Part shown: positions 12,713 to 13,605 of the stretch, piece by piece
Layout of the letters: the number at the start of each line of letters is the position of its first letter
Position numbering within the stretch: the first letter of the stretch is position 1
Source: UBA1413 sp964472165
GTDB taxonomy: Bacteria > Bacteroidota > Bacteroidia > Bacteroidales > Prolixibacteraceae
Assembly: GCA_964472165.1 (NCBI GenBank)
Contig: CAYYJE010000082.1
Span: forward strand, 1-13,605
Length of the DNA: 13,605 nt
Reading direction: 5' to 3'
Made by a program: the position numbers and the translations under genes
Notes under the pieces: generated by a model
Database searches by the model: none
Told to the model about the DNA's origin: nothing
What the model saw: the letters and a program-made list of their open reading frames with translations, nothing else

Positions 12713-13605
12713 TCAGGCCATGATCAGGTAGATCAGGTAGCCCAGGTATAGGATCAGCATCACGATTCCCTCTCCTTTTTCCAGTTTGCGCCCTTTACCC
12801 GTAAAGATAAATAAAAAGACGAGTAATCCCAGAAGCAGATTCATCCCCATGTCGACAATTGCAGTCGAGGCTACGGTGACCGGGTAAATGACGGCGCTGG
12901 CGCCCAGGATCAGGAAAATGTTGAAGATATTGGAACCGACGATGTTCCCCACTGCGATGTCGGTATTTTTCTTGCGGGCGGCGACAATGGAAGTGGCCAG
13001 TTCCGGGAGGGAGGTGCCGGCAGAGACGATGGTCAGGGCGATAATTCTTTGGGAAATCCCCAGTGAGGAGGCTACCTGAACTGCGCCGTAAACGATCATA
13101 CGTCCTCCGGCTACCAGAAGTGCCAGTCCGGCAATCAGCAGCAGGGTTGCCTTCCAGGGGGCCACATTCTTTACCGTGGTTTCTTCCGTATAATCCCCCT
13201 TAAGCATTAACATATAGTTGTAGGCAAGGAAGATAAGAAAAAAGAGGAGTAAAAGCATGCCGTCGGAGCGGGTGACAACAGAGGTCGATGCCTTGTCTAT
13301 CATCTGGTCACTGGCCAGGATGAAAACCACAACTCCGGCCAGCAAAGCCAGGGGCACCTCAATCCATGTGGTCGTTTTTTTTACAGCCAGGGGATAGATG
13401 ATGGCGGAAATCGCCAGGATCATTCCTACGTTAAATATGTTGCTGCCGATGACATTCCCCATCACAATGTCGGGATTCTTCTCCAGCGCAGCAAAGATGT
13501 TGACCACCAGTTCAGGGGCGGAAGTGCCGAAAGCCACAATGGTCAGTCCGATTACAATGTTGGGGATATTGAACCGTTTGGCCAGGGAGGAGGCATTGTC
13601 CACCA
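12713..13605 (-). CDS. CaxA/YrbG-type calcium/sodium antiporter (5' end outside the window)
   Basis: About 297 codons are visible and the frame runs on past base 13605. The in-frame GTG at 13601-13603 is most likely an internal valine (VDNASSLAKRF), since relatives have a hydrophobic helix before this point. Two inverted alpha-repeats typical of the Ca2+/cation antiporter superfamily are clear: GLTIVAFGTSAPELVV with GNVIGSNIFN (about 19-58) and ALTIVSAGTSLPELAT with GNIVGSNIFN (about 189-228), counted from that GTG. The acidic residues in GTSAPE and GTSLPE form the ion site. Roughly nine hydrophobic helices are visible. It exchanges Ca2+ against Na+ or H+ across the inner membrane. The downstream CNNM gene begins 27 bp after its stop. 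Confidence 0.92.
   Translation of the reverse strand, partial: VDNASSLAKRFNIPNIVIGLTIVAFGTSAPELVVNIFAALEKNPDIVMGNVIGSNIFNVGMILAISAIIYPLAVKKTTTWIEVPLALLAGVVVFILASDQMIDKASTSVVTRSDGMLLLLFFLIFLAYNYMLMLKGDYTEETTVKNVAPWKATLLLIAGLALLVAGGRMIVYGAVQVASSLGISQRIIALTIVSAGTSLPELATSIVAARKKNTDIAVGNIVGSNIFNIFLILGASAVIYPVTVASTAIVDMGMNLLLGLLVFLFIFTGKGRKLEKGEGIVMLILYLGYLIYLIMA

Overview
The window looks like an ordinary chromosomal segment from a Bacteroidetes organism, most likely a Bacteroidales or Marinilabiliales relative. Three things point there. The protein types match that phylum: a GlyA of 426 aa, an AddB-like nuclease and a CNNM protein without a CorC_HlyC tail. Strong Shine-Dalgarno sequences are nearly absent. 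Short AT-rich leaders carry the TAnnTTTG -7 element typical of the phylum, in two cases with a TTTG 17-18 bp upstream. No rRNA, tRNA, CRISPR array, transposase, integrase or phage gene was seen.

Layout, left to right. 2-163 (+) is the C-terminal tail of a CLC-type chloride channel with a CBS domain. It interlocks tail to tail with a small four-helix membrane protein (160-549, -). glyA (753-2033, +) then converges, with a 4-bp gap, on a YqaB-like HAD sugar-phosphate phosphatase (2038-2643, -). A 605-bp non-coding stretch (2644-3248) follows, built from successive blocks of short repeats and hairpins. Next come a secreted gamma-glutamyltranspeptidase-family protein (3249-4940, -) and, divergently, a single-gene addB-like helicase/nuclease (5048-7915, +). 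That gene ends at a perfect 13-bp terminator shared with alanine dehydrogenase (7953-9065, -). Divergent from ald is a class I/II aminotransferase (9303-10517, +). It is followed at once by a small exported protein with an apparently leaderless promoter (10531-10887, +) and then a membrane-anchored protein of unknown function (11054-11539, +). The right end holds a minus-strand pair: a CaxA/YrbG-type cation antiporter, cut by the window edge (12713-13605), and a CNNM/DUF21-CBS protein (11606-12685).

Functionally the region is housekeeping. It covers amino-acid metabolism (glyA, ald, aminotransferase, and periplasmic gamma-glutamyl or related amide hydrolysis), DNA double-strand-break repair (AddB), and ion homeostasis (CLC, antiporter, CNNM). 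Convergent pairs are tightly packed or separated by bidirectional terminators, so most genes look like single-gene transcripts. The antiporter-CNNM pair is the only likely operon.

I found no obvious new multi-gene system. The points most worth a second look are the repeat mosaic at 2690-3248, the 8-bp array just upstream of the HAD gene promoter, the three GTCATT-flanked hairpin units, a Gly-to-Val change in a conserved loop of GlyA, and the leaderless small exported protein.
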